Position numbers and translations under genes: made by a program
Notes under the pieces: generated by a model
What the model was told of the DNA's origin: nothing
The model's database searches: none
What the model saw: the letters and a program-made list of their open reading frames with translations, nothing else
Part shown: positions 42,104 to 51,280 of the stretch, one piece after another
Numbering within the stretch: position 1 is the stretch's first letter
How the letters are laid out: every line of letters begins with the position of its first letter
Source of the DNA: Mesorhizobium loti
GTDB taxonomy: Bacteria; Pseudomonadota; Alphaproteobacteria; Rhizobiales; Rhizobiaceae
Reading direction: 5' to 3'
Length of the DNA: 64,000 nucleotides
Assembly (NCBI RefSeq): GCF_003148495.1
Contig: NZ_QGGH01000005.1
Coordinates: 62,001-126,000, forward strand

Positions 42104-43195
42104 TCATTCCGCCGCAGCGGCGACGGCGTTGTCGTGGAATTCCCCGCGATAAGGCCTGGCGGTCGGTGGCAGCTCGCGCTTGAGGAAATAGTCCTCGTTG
42201 CGCAGCTGGCGCAGGAAGGCCGGGATCATCTCGCGGTAGCCGGCCAGGATCGACGGTGTCGGCGCCGGCAGGTCGTGCTTGATCAGTTCGTGCAGCTTCG
42301 GCAGCGCATGATACGGCACCATCGGGAACATGTGATGCTCGACATGGTAGTTCATGTTCCAGTAGATGAAGCGGCTGATCGGATTCATGTAGACGGTGCG
42401 GCTGTTCAGCCGGTGGTCGGTGACGTTGTCGGCCAGGCCGCCATGCTGCAGCAGCCCGACCATGACGTGATGCCAGGCGCCATAGAGCCTGGGCAGGCCG
42501 ACCAGCATCAGGGGCAGGAACGAACCGGAATACAGCGCCAGCGCGATGGTGGCGGCGTAGATCGCCGTCCAGATGCGGGCGATGCGGATCGCCTTGGGCT
42601 GCTCCTGTTCGGGAATGAAGGTCTTTTCCGCCGCGCTGATGTTGCCGGCGGCGTTGCGCAGCATGTCTGATATCGCATGCCAGGCGTCGAGCACGCCGAC
42701 GAAGCCCAGCATGGCGCGAACCAGGTCCGGCGGCCGCATGACGGAGATTTCCGGGTCGCGGCCGACGATGATGGTGTCGGTGTGGTGACGCGTGTGGCTC
42801 CAGCGCCAGGTCACCGGATTGCGCATGATCATGAAGCAGGCGATCTGATAGACCGCATCATTCATCCATTGCGTCCGGAAGGCGGTGCCATGACCGCATT
42901 CATGCCAGCGTGAATCGGTGGAGGAGCCGTAAAGGACGCCATAGACGAAGAAGAACGGCACGCACCACCAGCTACCCCAGAACCAGGCGCCGCCGGCGCC
43001 GCTGACGATCAGGGCGGCAAACCAGATGATGGTATCGCGGATCGCCGGCCCGTCGGAGCGCTGCATCAGCTCCTTCATCTGCTTGCGGGACACATCGGTG
43101 TGATACCATTCGGCCGCCGACAGGCCGGTCTCGACGGCGAGCTTCGCGTCGCGGCCGGTCAGGCTGTAGTCCCGCCGGGACGGTGTTGCGGTCAT
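42104..43195 (-). CDS. mocD: Fatty-acid-desaturase-fold oxygenase, MocD-like
   Basis: A 363-residue integral membrane di-iron enzyme. The histidine boxes are RWHECGHGTAF, WSHTRHHTDT and NYHVEHHMFP, and about four membrane segments surround them. In Sinorhizobium MocD with MocE and MocF is needed for O-demethylation of the rhizopine 3-O-methyl-scyllo-inosamine. Here the same trio lies next to inositol-type genes, supporting that role, although other substrates are possible for this fold. I use the ATG at 43195. It is divergent from a LacI-family regulator. Confidence 0.85.
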   Translation of the reverse strand: MTATPSRRDYSLTGRDAKLAVETGLSAAEWYHTDVSRKQMKELMQRSDGPAIRDTIIWFAALIVSGAGGAWFWGSWWCVPFFFVYGVLYGSSTDSRWHECGHGTAFRTQWMNDAVYQIACFMIMRNPVTWRWSHTRHHTDTIIVGRDPEISVMRPPDLVRAMLGFVGVLDAWHAISDMLRNAAGNISAAEKTFIPEQEQPKAIRIARIWTAIYAATIALALYSGSFLPLMLVGLPRLYGAWHHVMVGLLQHGGLADNVTDHRLNSRTVYMNPISRFIYWNMNYHVEHHMFPMVPYHALPKLHELIKHDLPAPTPSILAGYREMIPAFLRQLRNEDYFLKRELPPTARPYRGEFHDNAVAAAAE

Positions 43196-43277
43196 GATTG
43201 CCTCCCACGGCAAACGGCGCTCGCCATAGCGAATGCCAGCCACTCATTGGCTTCGAGGCTGAAAATAGCGCTAGCCC

Positions 43278-43314
43278 ATGATAGACTCAACATCACAAAG
43301 ATAGTTTCTATCAT
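43278..43314. promoter_or_regulatory. Candidate operator in the mocD / LacI divergent region
   Basis: ATGATAG at 43278-43284 and its inverse complement CTATCAT at 43308-43314 flank a further perfect repeat GATAG-TTT-CTATC at 43300-43312, and another CTATCA follows at 43319. This 168-base gap serves both the moc operon and the regulator gene, so these repeats are the natural candidates for the LacI-family protein's sites. Confidence 0.5.
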
Positions 43315-43363
43315 TTCCTATCAGAATGATGTAGAAAGCCTCAGGCAATCCAATGAGGCAAGC

Positions 43364-44395
43364 ATGGCGAAACGGCCGACCATTACTGACCTGGCGCGCA
43401 TCTCCGGCGTCAGTGTTGCCACAGTGGACCGCGTGCTCAACAGCCGCCTGCCGGTGCGCGAGGAAACGGCGCGCCGCGTTTACGAGGCGGCGACCGAGAT
43501 CGGCTATCACGCCGCCGGCCTGATCAAGCAGCGGATGCGCCATGAATTGCCCGAGTACCGGCTCGGCTTCCTGCTGCTCAAGGGCAATTATGTCTTCTAC
43601 AGCGAGTTCGCCCGCGAGCTTGAACTTGCCGTGTCGCGATCGCCACGTTTCCGCGGCGTTGCCACAATCGACTTTGCGGATTCGCTGACCCCCGATGAAA
43701 TCGTCGAGCGCGCGCGCAGACTGGCGGCCAAATGCAGGGCCGTCGCTTTGGTCGGGCCGGATCACCCGACGTTGACGGTCGCCGTCGAGGAGATGAAGGC
43801 CAAAGGGTTGCCGGTGTTTTCCCTGCTGTCCGACTTCGCCGCCGGCATCCGCGAGGGCTATGTCGGCCTCGACAACCGCAAGGTCGGCCGCAGCGCGGCC
43901 TGGATGATCTCGAAGGCGGCGAAACGGCCGGGCAAGATTGCCCTTTTTGTCGGCAGCCACCGTTTTCACGGCCACGAACTGCGCGAAATCGGCTTTCGCT
44001 CCTTCTTTCGCGAACAGGCGCCGGAATTCACCTTACTCGAGACATTGGTCAATCTCGAGGCCAACCAGATTACCCAGGACACGCTGCTCGATCTCCTTGG
44101 CCGCCACCCTGATCTGGTTGGCTGCTATGTCGCCGGCGGCGGCATGGAAGGCGCGGTCGCAGCGCTCAGGCAGGCAAAGCCGGCCGAGATGCCCGCGGTC
44201 ATCTGCAACGAGATCAACGCGACATCGCGTTCCGCCCTAGCGGATGGCATCCTGACGATGGTGATCTCGACGCCGTTAGCCGCCCTGTGCCGCGAACTGG
44301 TCGACCTTATGGCGCACGCCATCGAGACGGGTGCCGCGAACGCGCCTGGCCAGACCTTCCTGCCGTTCGACATCTATCTGCCCGAAAATATCTAG
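43364..44395 (+). CDS. LacI-family transcriptional regulator
   Basis: A 343-residue repressor-type protein with the LacI helix-turn-helix at the N-terminus (TITDLARISGVSVATVDRVL) followed by the hinge helix and a periplasmic-binding-protein-like sensor domain. I use the ATG at 43364, preceded by GAGG. It is divergent from mocD and lies upstream of a sugar ABC transporter, so it probably senses an inositol- or rhizopine-like sugar. No gene-specific name can be given. Confidence 0.9.
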   Translation: MAKRPTITDLARISGVSVATVDRVLNSRLPVREETARRVYEAATEIGYHAAGLIKQRMRHELPEYRLGFLLLKGNYVFYSEFARELELAVSRSPRFRGVATIDFADSLTPDEIVERARRLAAKCRAVALVGPDHPTLTVAVEEMKAKGLPVFSLLSDFAAGIREGYVGLDNRKVGRSAAWMISKAAKRPGKIALFVGSHRFHGHELREIGFRSFFREQAPEFTLLETLVNLEANQITQDTLLDLLGRHPDLVGCYVAGGGMEGAVAALRQAKPAEMPAVICNEINATSRSALADGILTMVISTPLAALCRELVDLMAHAIETGAANAPGQTFLPFDIYLPENI

Positions 44396-44735
44396 GCTCT
44401 CGAGCTTCGGTTCAGCCGCAGTGCCAGTGACGATGCTGCCAAGGCATCGGCTGATCGCCGGCGACCGGCGGCAAGCGCCCATCATCCGAAAATCGCGCAT
44501 CGGATTTTGGAATCTCCCTTGACGCCTCACGGCAAAATGGAATAAATATTTCACCAACTGTGTATTTTGGTTCTTTCGTTCCGGCGCATCTGGTTCAAAC
44601 AGAGGGCCTGGCGTTCCAGCAAACGGCAAGGCGTCACCCGGAACAGAAACGACATCAGGGAGAGATTCCCCGGGGAGATCGGGGATTCCGGATAAATCGG
44701 TGAAACCGGACACCAGCATGTGGAGGAGAGAGACA
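44396..44735. promoter_or_regulatory. Non-coding region upstream of the sugar transporter, with an IolR-like site
   Basis: These 340 bases contain no supported gene. At 44539-44552 lies GGAATAAATATTTC, which matches the IolR-type pattern GGAA-N6-TTCC in seven of eight positions. At 44489-44508 there is an inverted repeat AAAATC...GATTTT. An AT-rich stretch follows to about 44580, and the last 150 bases would be the 5' leader of the binding-protein mRNA. Confidence 0.5.
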
Positions 44736-45677
44736 ATGAAGAAACTGATTTTGGGCGTCGCTTTCACGGCGCTGATGAGTTCATCCGCCATGGCCGCCAA
44801 GGTTGGCGTGTCGATGGCCAAATTCGACGACAACTTCCTGACCGTGCTGCGTAACGGCATGATCGAGCAGGCCAAGGGCATGAGCGGCGTCGAGCTGCAG
44901 GTCGAGGACGCGCAGAACGACGTCGCCAAGCAGCTCGACCAGATCAAGAACTTCGCCGCCTCGGGCGTCGACGCCATCATCGTCAACCCGGTCGACACTT
45001 CGGCCACGCAGGCGATGTCGGATGCCGCGGCGGCCGCCAAGATCCCGCTGGTCTATGTCAACCGTGAGCCGGTCAATGTCGACACGCTGCCGGCCAACCA
45101 GGCCTTCGTCGCTTCGAACGAAGCTGATTCCGGCACGCTCGAGACCAAGGAAGTCTGCCGCCTGTTCACGGAAGCCGGCAAGAAGGAAGCCAATGTCTAT
45201 GTGATCATGGGCGAGCTTTCCAACCAGGCCGCCGTGCAGCGCACCAAGGATATCGAAGAGGTGATCGCCACGCCGGATTGCAGCTTCATCAAGATCATCG
45301 ACAAGCAGACGTCGAACTGGAACCGCGACGAGGCCCAGAACCTGATGACCAACTGGCTGTCGACCGGCAAGAAGTTCGATGGCGTGATCGCCAACAATGA
45401 CGAAAGCGCCATCGGCGCCATCCAGGCGATGAAGGCCGCCAACATCGACATGAAGTCGGTTGTCGTCGGCGGCGTCGACGCCACCCAGGACGCGCTTGCC
45501 GCGATGCAGGCGGGCGACCTCGACGCAACCGTGTTCCAGGACGCGGCCGGCCAGGGCGCGGGCGCACTGGATGCGGCGCTCAAGCTGGCCAAGGGCGAGA
45601 AGGTCGAACACAAGGTCTACGTCCCCTTCCAACTGGTGACGCCGGCCAACATCGACAAGTTCCTGAAGAAGAACTGA
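44736..45677 (+). CDS. Sugar ABC transporter substrate-binding protein (MocB-like)
   Basis: A 313-residue periplasmic binding protein of the ribose/inositol family (Peripla_BP_4). The signal peptide KKLILGVAFTALMSSSAMAA ends at an AMA|AK cleavage site. The mature protein has KFDDNFLTVLRNG and DAIIVNPVDTSATQAM segments. GGAGGAG precedes the ATG. It resembles rhizopine-binding MocB and inositol-binding IbpA/IatA partners. A strong hairpin follows before the permease gene. Confidence 0.92.
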   Translation: MKKLILGVAFTALMSSSAMAAKVGVSMAKFDDNFLTVLRNGMIEQAKGMSGVELQVEDAQNDVAKQLDQIKNFAASGVDAIIVNPVDTSATQAMSDAAAAAKIPLVYVNREPVNVDTLPANQAFVASNEADSGTLETKEVCRLFTEAGKKEANVYVIMGELSNQAAVQRTKDIEEVIATPDCSFIKIIDKQTSNWNRDEAQNLMTNWLSTGKKFDGVIANNDESAIGAIQAMKAANIDMKSVVVGGVDATQDALAAMQAGDLDATVFQDAAGQGAGALDAALKLAKGEKVEHKVYVPFQLVTPANIDKFLKKN

Positions 45678-45690
45678 GCAGCGGGCATAC

Positions 45691-45720
45691 GGAGCGGCGC
45701 TCACGCAGCGCCGCTCCTCT
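45691..45720 (+). terminator. Strong hairpin between binding-protein and permease genes
   Basis: An 11-base perfect stem GGAGCGGCGCT / AGCGCCGCTCC with a five-base loop is followed by TCTTTCCC, 13 bases after the stop codon. It is probably a leaky terminator or an mRNA-stabilising structure that lets the binding protein be made in excess of the membrane components. Confidence 0.7.
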
Positions 45721-45778
45721 TTCCCTCAGCGCCGGCAAGGCAGCGAGGGGCGACCGCGGCCGACGGAGGACAGAATAC

Positions 45779-46855
45779 GTGGCACAGACATCTCATGGCG
45801 TCGGCGGGGTCGGCTATGACGCGAAGAAGCGCGCATGGCCTGCCGAACTCAACGTCTTCCTGGCGCTTGTCATTCTTGTTGTCGTCTTCGAACTGATCGG
45901 CCGCATCTTTCTCGGCGACAGTTTCCTGTTCAACACCCGCAGCGACGTCAGCGCGATCTTCAACGAGGCACGGCTGCAGATCATCATCCTGCAGGTCTCG
46001 ATCGTCGGCATCATCGCCATCGGCGTGACGCAAGTGATCATCACCGGCGGCATCGACCTGTCCTCGGGCTCGATCGTCGGCGCGACCGCCATGATCGCCA
46101 TGAGCTTTGCCCAGGTGGCGACGGTCAACGGCAACCCCAACCCCAAGGCGATGTTCCTTGCCCAGGGCTGGACCGACCTGCCCGTCATCGTGCCGGTGCT
46201 GGTGGCGATCGGCTGCGGCCTGTTTGCCGGCCTGGTCAACGGCGCCTTGATTGCCTACACGCGCATTCCGCCTTTCATCGCCACGCTCGGCATGATGGTC
46301 ACCGCGCGCGGCATCGCCAAATGGTGGTCCAAGGGCCAGCCGATCTCGTTTCCCACCGAGGGTTTCGCGGCCATCGGCAAAGGCCTGATGCCCGTCATCA
46401 TCTTCCTGTCGCTGGCGGTGCTGTTCCAGCTGATCATGACCTACACAAGGTACGGCAAGCATTGTTACGCGATCGGCTCCAACGAGGACGCCGCGCGCAT
46501 GTCCGGCATCAAGATCGCCAACCACAAGATCCTCGTCTACGTCATCGCCGGCGTGCTTGCAGCACTCGCCGCCGTGGTGCTGAGCTCCAAGAACCTCACC
46601 GCTCAGTCCGGCATGGGCGTGATGTACGAACTCGATGCCATTGCGATGGCGGTCATCGGCGGCGTCTCGCTGTCAGGCGGCCGCGGCTCGATCATCGGCA
46701 CGGTGATCGGCTCGCTGATCTTCGGCGTCATCATCTCCGGCTTCACCTTCCTGCGCCTCGACGCCTACTACCAGGAGATGGTCAAGGGCGTGATCATCGT
46801 CGGTGCGGTGGTTCTCGACCAGTGGCGCCAACGCCTGCGGGCAATGAGGGCTTGA
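45779..46855 (+). CDS. Sugar ABC transporter permease
   Basis: A 358-residue permease of the RbsC/AraH family (BPD_transp_2) with eight to ten membrane segments. The family signature GGIDLSSGSIVGATAMIAM and the C-terminal AVIGGVSLSGGRGSIIGT are present. The start is a GTG at 45779 after GGAGGA. It ends two bases before the ATPase gene. The N-terminal 25 residues are soluble. Confidence 0.94.
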   Translation: MAQTSHGVGGVGYDAKKRAWPAELNVFLALVILVVVFELIGRIFLGDSFLFNTRSDVSAIFNEARLQIIILQVSIVGIIAIGVTQVIITGGIDLSSGSIVGATAMIAMSFAQVATVNGNPNPKAMFLAQGWTDLPVIVPVLVAIGCGLFAGLVNGALIAYTRIPPFIATLGMMVTARGIAKWWSKGQPISFPTEGFAAIGKGLMPVIIFLSLAVLFQLIMTYTRYGKHCYAIGSNEDAARMSGIKIANHKILVYVIAGVLAALAAVVLSSKNLTAQSGMGVMYELDAIAMAVIGGVSLSGGRGSIIGTVIGSLIFGVIISGFTFLRLDAYYQEMVKGVIIVGAVVLDQWRQRLRAMRA

Positions 46856-46857
46856 CC

Positions 46858-47625
46858 ATGTCAGACATCGTCCTGAAGACCGAAAACCTGACCAAGCGCT
46901 ATGGCGGCGTGCATGCGCTGGAAGGCGCGAACTTCGAACTGCGCAAGGGCGAGCATGTCGCCATCATGGGCGACAACGGCGCCGGCAAGTCGACCTTCGT
47001 GCGCCAGATCACCGCCGTCGAGCAACGCACCAGCGGCCAGATCTGGTTCGACGGCAAGGAAGTGAATTTTGCCGGGCCGATCGAGGCCCGCACGGCGGGC
47101 ATCGAGACCGTGTTCCAGAACCTGGCGCTGGCCGACGATCTCGACGTGCCGTCGAACCTGTTCCTCGGCCGCGAAAAGGTGCTGTTCAATCTCGGCCCGT
47201 TCTCGATCCTCGACCGCAAGTACATGCGCAAGGCGACCGAGGCGGCACTGATCCGCACGGCGGTGAAGATCCCCAATCTGTCCAACACCATCCGCCACAT
47301 GTCGGGCGGCCAGCGCCAGTGCGTGGCGATCGCGCGGACCGCGACCTTCGCCTCCAAGCTGATCATCATGGACGAACCGACCGCCGCCCTCGGCGTGCAG
47401 GAGACCGCGCAGGTCGAAAACATCATCCGCACGCTGAAGGACAATGGCGAGCCGCTGATCCTGATCAGCCACAACATGCGCCAGGTGTTCGACCTTTGCG
47501 ACCGCATCGTCGTGTTCCGGCGCGGCCGCATCGTCGCCAATCTGCGCAAGCAGGACACCGACGGAAACGATATCGTCTCCTACATCACCGGCGCCAAGAC
47601 CGGCGAGGCCGAACTCGCGGCTTGA
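46858..47625 (+). CDS. Sugar ABC transporter ATP-binding protein (single domain)
   Basis: A 255-residue ATPase with Walker A MGDNGAGKSTFVRQI, signature MSGGQRQCVAIAR and Walker B LIIMDEPTAALG. Most partners of RbsC-type permeases carry two fused ATPase domains (about 500 residues); this one has a single domain, as in the FrcA type, so it probably works as a homodimer. It starts two bases after the permease stop. Confidence 0.94.
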   Translation: MSDIVLKTENLTKRYGGVHALEGANFELRKGEHVAIMGDNGAGKSTFVRQITAVEQRTSGQIWFDGKEVNFAGPIEARTAGIETVFQNLALADDLDVPSNLFLGREKVLFNLGPFSILDRKYMRKATEAALIRTAVKIPNLSNTIRHMSGGQRQCVAIARTATFASKLIIMDEPTAALGVQETAQVENIIRTLKDNGEPLILISHNMRQVFDLCDRIVVFRRGRIVANLRKQDTDGNDIVSYITGAKTGEAELAA

Positions 47626-47635
47626 GGCCGGGCGC

Positions 47636-47657
47636 GGAGGCGGTGGTCACCGCCTCC
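47636..47657. other. Hairpin after the transporter ATPase gene
   Basis: A ten-base perfect stem GGAGGCGGTG / CACCGCCTCC with a two-base centre lies ten bases after the stop. No T run follows directly. It could mark the 3' end of the transporter message or limit read-through into iolG. Confidence 0.55.
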
Positions 47658-47736
47658 CTGTCGATCTTGTCTTGACCGCAAATCACCCGCGCCCATGACC
47701 GGCGCCCCGCTTCGAACCACCCTCAAAGGAATTTCC

Positions 47737-48738
47737 ATGACTCTCCGCTTCGCCCTCCTCGGTGCCGGCCGCATCGGCAAGGTCCACGCCCGCGCCGTCG
47801 GCTCCAACCCACAGGCCAAACTGGTTGCCGTCGCCGATGCGTTCGAGAAGGCAGCGACCGAGCTGGCGACGGCCTATGGCGCCGAAGTGCGCACAATCGA
47901 CGCCATTGAGAAATCCAAGGACATCGACGCCGTCGTCATCTGCACGCCGACCGACACCCATGCCGACCTGATCGAGCGTTTCGCCAAGGCGGGCAAGGCT
48001 ATCTTCTGCGAGAAGCCGATCGACCTCAACGTCAAGCGCGTCGAGAAGTGCCTGGCCGTGGTCGAGAAGACCAAGGCGACGCTGATGGTCGGCTTCAACC
48101 GCCGCTTCGATCCGCACTTCGCCGCCGTGCGCAAGGCGATCGACGACGGCGCCATCGGCACCGTCGAGATGGTCACCATCACCTCGCGCGATCCCGGCGC
48201 GCCGCCGATCGACTACATCAAGCGTTCGGGCGGCATTTTTCGCGACATGACCATCCATGATTTCGACATGGCACGCTTCCTGCTCGGCGAGGAGCCGGTG
48301 GCGGTCAGCGCGCATGCCTCGGTGCTGGTCGACAAGAAGATCGGTGCGGCCGGCGATTTCGACAGCGTCAGCGTCATCCTCGAAACCGCTTCCGGCAAGC
48401 AGGCCGTCATCTCCAACTCGCGCCGCGCCACCTATGGCTATGATCAGCGCATCGAGGTGCATGGCTCGAAAGGCATGGTCGCGGCCGAGAACCAGCGCCC
48501 AGTGTCGATCGAGCTGGCCAACGAGAAGGGCTATACGCGTCCACCGTTGCACGACTTCTTCATGACCCGCTACCTCGACGCCTATGCCAATGAGATCGCT
48601 GCCTTCATCGCAGCGGCAACGTCAGGCAAGAAGGCGGCACCAAGTGGCGCGGACGGGCTGGTGGCCCTGAAGCTGGCGGATGCGGCGCTGAAGTCGGCGA
48701 CCACAGGCAAGACCGTTCGCTTGGACACGGCAAAATAA
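47737..48738 (+). CDS. iolG: Inositol 2-dehydrogenase
   Basis: The enzyme oxidises myo-inositol to 2-keto-myo-inositol with NAD, the first step of inositol catabolism. The 333-residue Gfo/Idh/MocA-family protein has the NAD-binding LLGAGRIGKVHARAV at the N-terminus, the catalytic CEKPIDL, and the substrate motif GGIFRDMTIHDFDMARFLLGE with the catalytic Asp and His. AAAGGA precedes the ATG at 47737. It corresponds to rhizobial IdhA. Position after the sugar transporter supports the role. Confidence 0.92.
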   Translation: MTLRFALLGAGRIGKVHARAVGSNPQAKLVAVADAFEKAATELATAYGAEVRTIDAIEKSKDIDAVVICTPTDTHADLIERFAKAGKAIFCEKPIDLNVKRVEKCLAVVEKTKATLMVGFNRRFDPHFAAVRKAIDDGAIGTVEMVTITSRDPGAPPIDYIKRSGGIFRDMTIHDFDMARFLLGEEPVAVSAHASVLVDKKIGAAGDFDSVSVILETASGKQAVISNSRRATYGYDQRIEVHGSKGMVAAENQRPVSIELANEKGYTRPPLHDFFMTRYLDAYANEIAAFIAAATSGKKAAPSGADGLVALKLADAALKSATTGKTVRLDTAK

Positions 48739-48761
48739 GACACCCAGACAGGAGCAGAGCG

Positions 48762-49556
48762 ATGAGCGCATCAGCCGATCGCAATTCAAAAACGCGCGCC
48801 ATCGTCACCGGCGGCGCGCAAGGCATCGGCTTTGCTGTTGCCGAGGCGCTAGCCGACGAAGGCTGCCGGGCGCTGGCGCTCATCGGCCGCTCGCAGGAAA
48901 AAGGCGAAAAGGCTGTCGCCCATCTCAAGAAATCGGGCGTCGACGCGATCTTCATCAGCGCCGACGTCTCTGATGTCGCCGACTGCAAGCGTGCGGTCGC
49001 CACCGCGATCTCGCATTTCGGCACCATCAACGCCCTGGTCAATGCCGCGGCGACGTCGGCGCGCGGTTCGCTGGTCGAAACCAGCGAAGAGCTGTTCGAC
49101 ATGATTTTCGACACCAATGTGCGCGGCCCGTTTTTCCTGATGCAGGGCGTGGTGGCGCATCTGCTGGAGAAGAAGGCGCCCGGCTCCATCGTCAACGTGC
49201 TGTCGATGTCGGCGCATACCGGCCAGTCGTTCCTGACGCCCTATTCGACCAGCAAGGGAGCGCTGATGACGCTGACCAAGAACGTCGCCAACGCCTATCG
49301 CTATAACCGCATCCGCTGCAACGCGGTGCTGCCCGGCTGGATGGACACCGAGGGTGAGGATATCGTGCAGAGGAAATGGCACGATGCACCCGACGACTGG
49401 CTGGCAAAGGCCGAGGCTGCGCAGCCGATGGGGCAATTGGTGAAGCCGGACCAGCTTGCCCGGCTGATCAGCTATATGGTCAGCCCGCAGTCGGGCGTCA
49501 TGACCGGATCGCTGGTCGACTACGACCAGAGCATTGCGGGGTCGTCGCCCGAGTAG
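48762..49556 (+). CDS. Short-chain dehydrogenase/reductase
   Basis: A 264-residue classical SDR with the cofactor motif TGGAQGIGFAVAEAL and the catalytic Ser and YxxxK in SMSAHTGQSFLTPYSTSKGAL. It follows iolG by 23 bases with an AGGAG ribosome-binding site and is likely co-transcribed. A role in a polyol or inositol-derivative oxidation is suggested by context only. Confidence 0.88.
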   Translation: MSASADRNSKTRAIVTGGAQGIGFAVAEALADEGCRALALIGRSQEKGEKAVAHLKKSGVDAIFISADVSDVADCKRAVATAISHFGTINALVNAAATSARGSLVETSEELFDMIFDTNVRGPFFLMQGVVAHLLEKKAPGSIVNVLSMSAHTGQSFLTPYSTSKGALMTLTKNVANAYRYNRIRCNAVLPGWMDTEGEDIVQRKWHDAPDDWLAKAEAAQPMGQLVKPDQLARLISYMVSPQSGVMTGSLVDYDQSIAGSSPE

Positions 49557-49645
49557 GCCTCACGTCCAGAAGCAAATCAGCCCCCTGTTGCCGCCGCATC
49601 GCCATTCCATATAGTCAGATGGTCAGAATGGTCACGGAGGTCGAG

Positions 49646-49912
49646 ATGCCGTCTGCGCCCAAAGAGAGTACCAACTGGACGGTCGCGGGGGCAAAAGCCC
49701 GGCTCTCGGAGGTGATCGAGCGCGCGCAGTCTTCGCCGCAGACGATCACCAGAAACGGCAAACCAAGCGTGGTTGTCGTCTCGGCCGAGGAATGGCAGCG
49801 CAAGACCGCGCGCAAGGGTACGCTGGCGGAGTTCCTGCTGAAGTCGCCGCTGCGCGGCGCCGATCTCACCCTTGGGCGTCAGCGTGACGAACCGTGTGAT
49901 CTGCCGTTGTGA
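49646..49912 (+). CDS. Phd/YefM-family antitoxin without an intact toxin
   Basis: An 88-residue antitoxin-like protein. The segment NWTVAGAKARLSEVIERAQ followed by ITRNGKPSVVVVSAEEW is typical of the Phd/YefM DNA-binding domain, and the C-terminal tail (LAEFLLKSPLRGADLTL) is of the kind that wraps a VapC toxin. GGAGG lies five bases before the ATG at 49646; ATGs at 49619 and 49628 are alternatives. No complete toxin gene follows: only an 11-codon stub. Confidence 0.85.
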   Translation: MPSAPKESTNWTVAGAKARLSEVIERAQSSPQTITRNGKPSVVVVSAEEWQRKTARKGTLAEFLLKSPLRGADLTLGRQRDEPCDLPL

Positions 49913-49944
49913 GGCTGTTGCTCGGTTGCCATCAGGGCACGTGA
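49909..49944 (+). pseudogene. Possible vapC toxin remnant
   Basis: A GTG overlapping the antitoxin stop (GTGA) opens a frame reading VRLLLGCHQGT and then a stop. The start resembles the N-terminus of VapC PIN-domain toxins (MRLLLDTH), with the catalytic Asp changed to Gly. The rest of the gene is missing, and the promoter of the aromatic leader begins in the same bases. The match is short, so this is tentative. Confidence 0.35.
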
Positions 49945-49969
49945 CAAACGCCTCCGCTTCGACTATATG
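49941..49969 (+). promoter_or_regulatory. Promoter for the aromatic leader transcript
   Basis: GTGACA (49941-49946; consensus TTGACA) and TATATG (49964-49969) are separated by 17 bases. Transcription would start six to eight bases further on, at about 49976, which is the A of the leader peptide ATG. Confidence 0.65.
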
Positions 49970-49975
49970 AGCCGC

Positions 49976-50047
49976 ATGATCAACCTGACCGCCAAATATT
50001 GGTACTTTAGGAGCTCGCTGGCGGCGGGAGGATTGCGCTCGATCTGA
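49976..50047 (+). CDS. Aromatic amino acid leader peptide (Tyr-Trp-Tyr-Phe)
   Basis: A 23-codon frame with consecutive Tyr, Trp, Tyr, Phe codons at positions 8-11 (49997-50008; protein context TAKYWYFRSS). No ribosome-binding site precedes the ATG, but the promoter spacing predicts a transcript starting at this A, as established for the leaderless trpL leader of Sinorhizobium. It lies directly upstream of a terminator and a DAHP synthase gene. Segment CCGCCA (49989-49994) is just before the stall codons and TGGCGG (50019-50024) just after. An alternative in-frame ATG at 49967 overlaps the -10 element. Confidence 0.85.
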   Translation: MINLTAKYWYFRSSLAAGGLRSI

Positions 50048-50100
50048 AGATTGCAGCAACAAGATCCAAACAGCCGCCATACCTGGCGGCTTTTTGTTTT
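50018..50100 (+). terminator. Transcription attenuator: antiterminator and intrinsic terminator
   Basis: The terminator is AGCCGCCA-TACC-TGGCGGCT (50072-50091) followed by TTTTGTTTT. Its 5' arm can instead pair with TGGCGGC at 50019-50025 inside the leader frame, a seven-base helix that excludes the terminator. That segment can in turn pair with CCGCCA at 49989-49994. The three mutually exclusive pairings 1:2, 2:3 and 3:4 are those of a classical attenuator; a ribosome stalled on the Tyr-Trp-Tyr-Phe codons would cover segment 1 and favour read-through. Confidence 0.88.
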
Positions 50101-50135
50101 CAGCCGGCAGGTTTCCCAAACAGGAGCAGAAAGCC

Positions 50136-51227
<1,092 letters not shown>

Positions 51228-51280
51228 TACGGATACGGATGGCGGTATGGGAAGGGCGGCGGTTCCGGTTTCAGCCGGGA

